Shown: piece after piece, positions 62,735 through 64,000 of the stretch | Position numbering within the stretch: the stretch's first letter is position 1 | How the letters are laid out: each line of letters opens with the position of its first letter | Source of the DNA: Tomocerus qinae | Lineage: Eukaryota > Arthropoda > Collembola > Entomobryomorpha > Tomoceridae | Assembly: GCA_020055645.1 (NCBI GenBank) | Contig: CM034550.1 | Span: 12,041,001-12,105,000, forward strand | Direction of reading: 5' to 3' | DNA: 64,000 nt | Program-made: the position numbers and the translations under genes | Notes under the pieces: model-generated | Told to the model about the DNA's origin: nothing | Seen by the model: only the letters and a program-made list of their open reading frames with translations | Database searches by the model: none

Positions 62735-64000
62735 ATGTTACGAAACGGTTCAAATAAAGAACAACCAAAATCCAAGGGAGGAAATAACATCAAAGGGGAC
62801 AACCGGCCGTCCGATTACGAATACGCTGTAATCAGTAAGCACATATACAGGAAGTATATCGAGGAAGGGCTATTATCGTTAGATATTCCTGGAAATAACA
62901 TTTGGAGAATCTACGAAACTAGATCTGGGAATTGTGGATACTTCGGGGCAATTTATGTGTGTGACAAAAGGAAACAAATTGTCGTGGCTCATCGGGGGAC
63001 GAATAGTTTGAAAGATATTTTCGAAGATATTCGAGGGATATTTTTCAATAAAACGACTCCACAAAAAAGCGAAGCTCTTTACATCATTCGACAAGCAATT
63101 GATTTGGTTCGTAAACATCCCGACTACCATCTCTCAGCCACTGGTCACTCCTTAGGTGCATTTTTGGCGGAATTCACCGTTTATTTTGTAGTGACCAATT
63201 TCACAGATTTGTACGATGTTAACGCGGTTACATTTGAAAGCCCTGGCTCATTGGAACAAATCAAATCGTTACTTCCAGATACCGGCGATTTCGTTCTACC
63301 GAAACTTGATATCATCACATATTTTGGCTATCCAAACTTGATCAATACTTGCAATGGACACATCGGGACGAAATACATGATAAATGTTGACCTAGGACCT
63401 TTCGGTTGGTGGCCAGTGCATCATCTGTTAAAATCCCACTCTAGTAAAGGCATTACCGAATGGTTTGAACAATCTGCAACACCAAATGAAGCGTTTAATA
63501 AGAAAAGATCTTTCATGAACGATTGGCCGAAGGGATATTTCCAAAAGAATGTCTATTATAAATACGCCGACTTTGAAAATGGGAGATACACCATTGTTCA
63601 AGATATAAAACAGATCCTGAATAAAAACCGAAAGAAGTATTCCAAAGAAGCTGAAGATATTGACAACATGAAAGCTCATGAGAAAACTTTCAAGCTCAGG
63701 TTTAAAGGAAATTTCAAAATCTGCGACGAACTCAGTCCTCACAATATCATCCCCATCCAGCATTTCTTTCTCAACTTCCAGAACTTCCTGAGGGCATTTC
63801 ATGCTAAAATCCTTACCATCAGTGTAAACAACAAGAAACACAAAGAAGAACTTACAGAAGTCCTCGAAGCTATCTGGAAGAAATTAGGGATTCCTGAAGG
63901 CATCATTTCCTGCTTAAAACATCTGAAGATAACCAAGCATAAATATGGGATTGAAGCATTGGATGTCGGCGATGGCAATGATGTCTGCATCTTCCGAAGG
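62735..64000 (+). CDS. Class-3-lipase-like alpha/beta hydrolase, single long exon, cut by window end
   Basis: An open frame of 422 codons from the ATG at 62735 runs off the window without a stop. The lipase signature is present: VVAHRGTNSLKDIFEDIRG (oxyanion region), the nucleophile elbow TGHSLGAFLAEF (GHSLG, Ser139) and VTFESPGS downstream, where related hydrolases place the strand carrying the catalytic Asp. The catalytic His cannot be assigned surely. No signal peptide is evident; the N-terminus is polar (MLRNGSNKEQPKSKGGNN). The rest is lysine-rich and not recognised. The likely role is lipid or ester hydrolysis, substrate unknown. Over 1.2 kb of uninterrupted coding sequence contrasts with the intron-rich neighbours, as seen for some transferred or retroposed genes. 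A second ATG at 62727 leads to an immediate stop, so 62735 is preferred. Confidence 0.82.
   Translation, partial: MLRNGSNKEQPKSKGGNNIKGDNRPSDYEYAVISKHIYRKYIEEGLLSLDIPGNNIWRIYETRSGNCGYFGAIYVCDKRKQIVVAHRGTNSLKDIFEDIRGIFFNKTTPQKSEALYIIRQAIDLVRKHPDYHLSATGHSLGAFLAEFTVYFVVTNFTDLYDVNAVTFESPGSLEQIKSLLPDTGDFVLPKLDIITYFGYPNLINTCNGHIGTKYMINVDLGPFGWWPVHHLLKSHSSKGITEWFEQSATPNEAFNKKRSFMNDWPKGYFQKNVYYKYADFENGRYTIVQDIKQILNKNRKKYSKEAEDIDNMKAHEKTFKLRFKGNFKICDELSPHNIIPIQHFFLNFQNFLRAFHAKILTISVNNKKHKEELTEVLEAIWKKLGIPEGIISCLKHLKITKHKYGIEALDVGDGNDVCIFRR

Noticed and set aside
44351-64000. A lipid-metabolism gene cluster (GK5, PNPLA8-like, lipase-like, with the acyltransferase further left)
   Set aside because: The genes differ in strand, are separated by many kilobases and by an unrelated transcription factor gene. 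Nothing in the sequence suggests shared regulation.

Overview
The window looks like nuclear DNA of a small-genome arthropod. It is AT-rich, coding regions are split by short GT-AG introns (mostly 60-250 bp), intergenic spaces are long, and a short (CCTAA)n/(TTAGG)n tract of the arthropod telomere type is present. A springtail (Collembola) or another basal hexapod is my best guess; that is inference from gene style, not proof. Gene models were assembled by eye: exons were joined only where GT/AG sites and codon phases agreed and the joined protein matched a family.

Layout. 1-5139: no gene seen. 5140-9780 (+): a glucoside xylosyltransferase (GT8) gene in three exons; its 3.07 kb second intron holds a complete same-strand Tudor-domain gene (7114-8958, seven exons). 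10439-11950: a 21-bp tandem repeat followed by a fold-back element built from 120/240-bp units. 12217-15510 and 18935-22455 (-): two neighbouring SET/MYND (SmydA-type) genes. 25792-26445 (+): an intronless Ran GTPase. 26861-27311 (-): a small secreted protein, convergent with Ran. 27312-35643: an 8.3 kb gene desert. 35644-37356 (+): a wax-ester-synthase/DGAT-like acyltransferase. 38692-41132 (-): an ionotropic receptor. 41656-43402: a large palindromic element with TTAA at both ends and a telomere-like tract near its centre. 44351-48008 (-): glycerol kinase 5. 48727-49092: a small inverted-repeat element. 51735-54135 (-): a PNPLA8-type patatin phospholipase. 59152-60973 (-): a BTB/zinc-finger protein. 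62735-64000 (+): a single-exon class-3-lipase-like gene cut by the window end.

The genes do not form a pathway or operon. Three concern lipids (acyltransferase, phospholipase, lipase-like) plus GK5, but they differ in strand and are far apart, so I read this as coincidence. The most notable observations are the same-strand nested gene, the palindromic element with an internal telomere-like core, and the paired SmydA genes with altered SET motifs.
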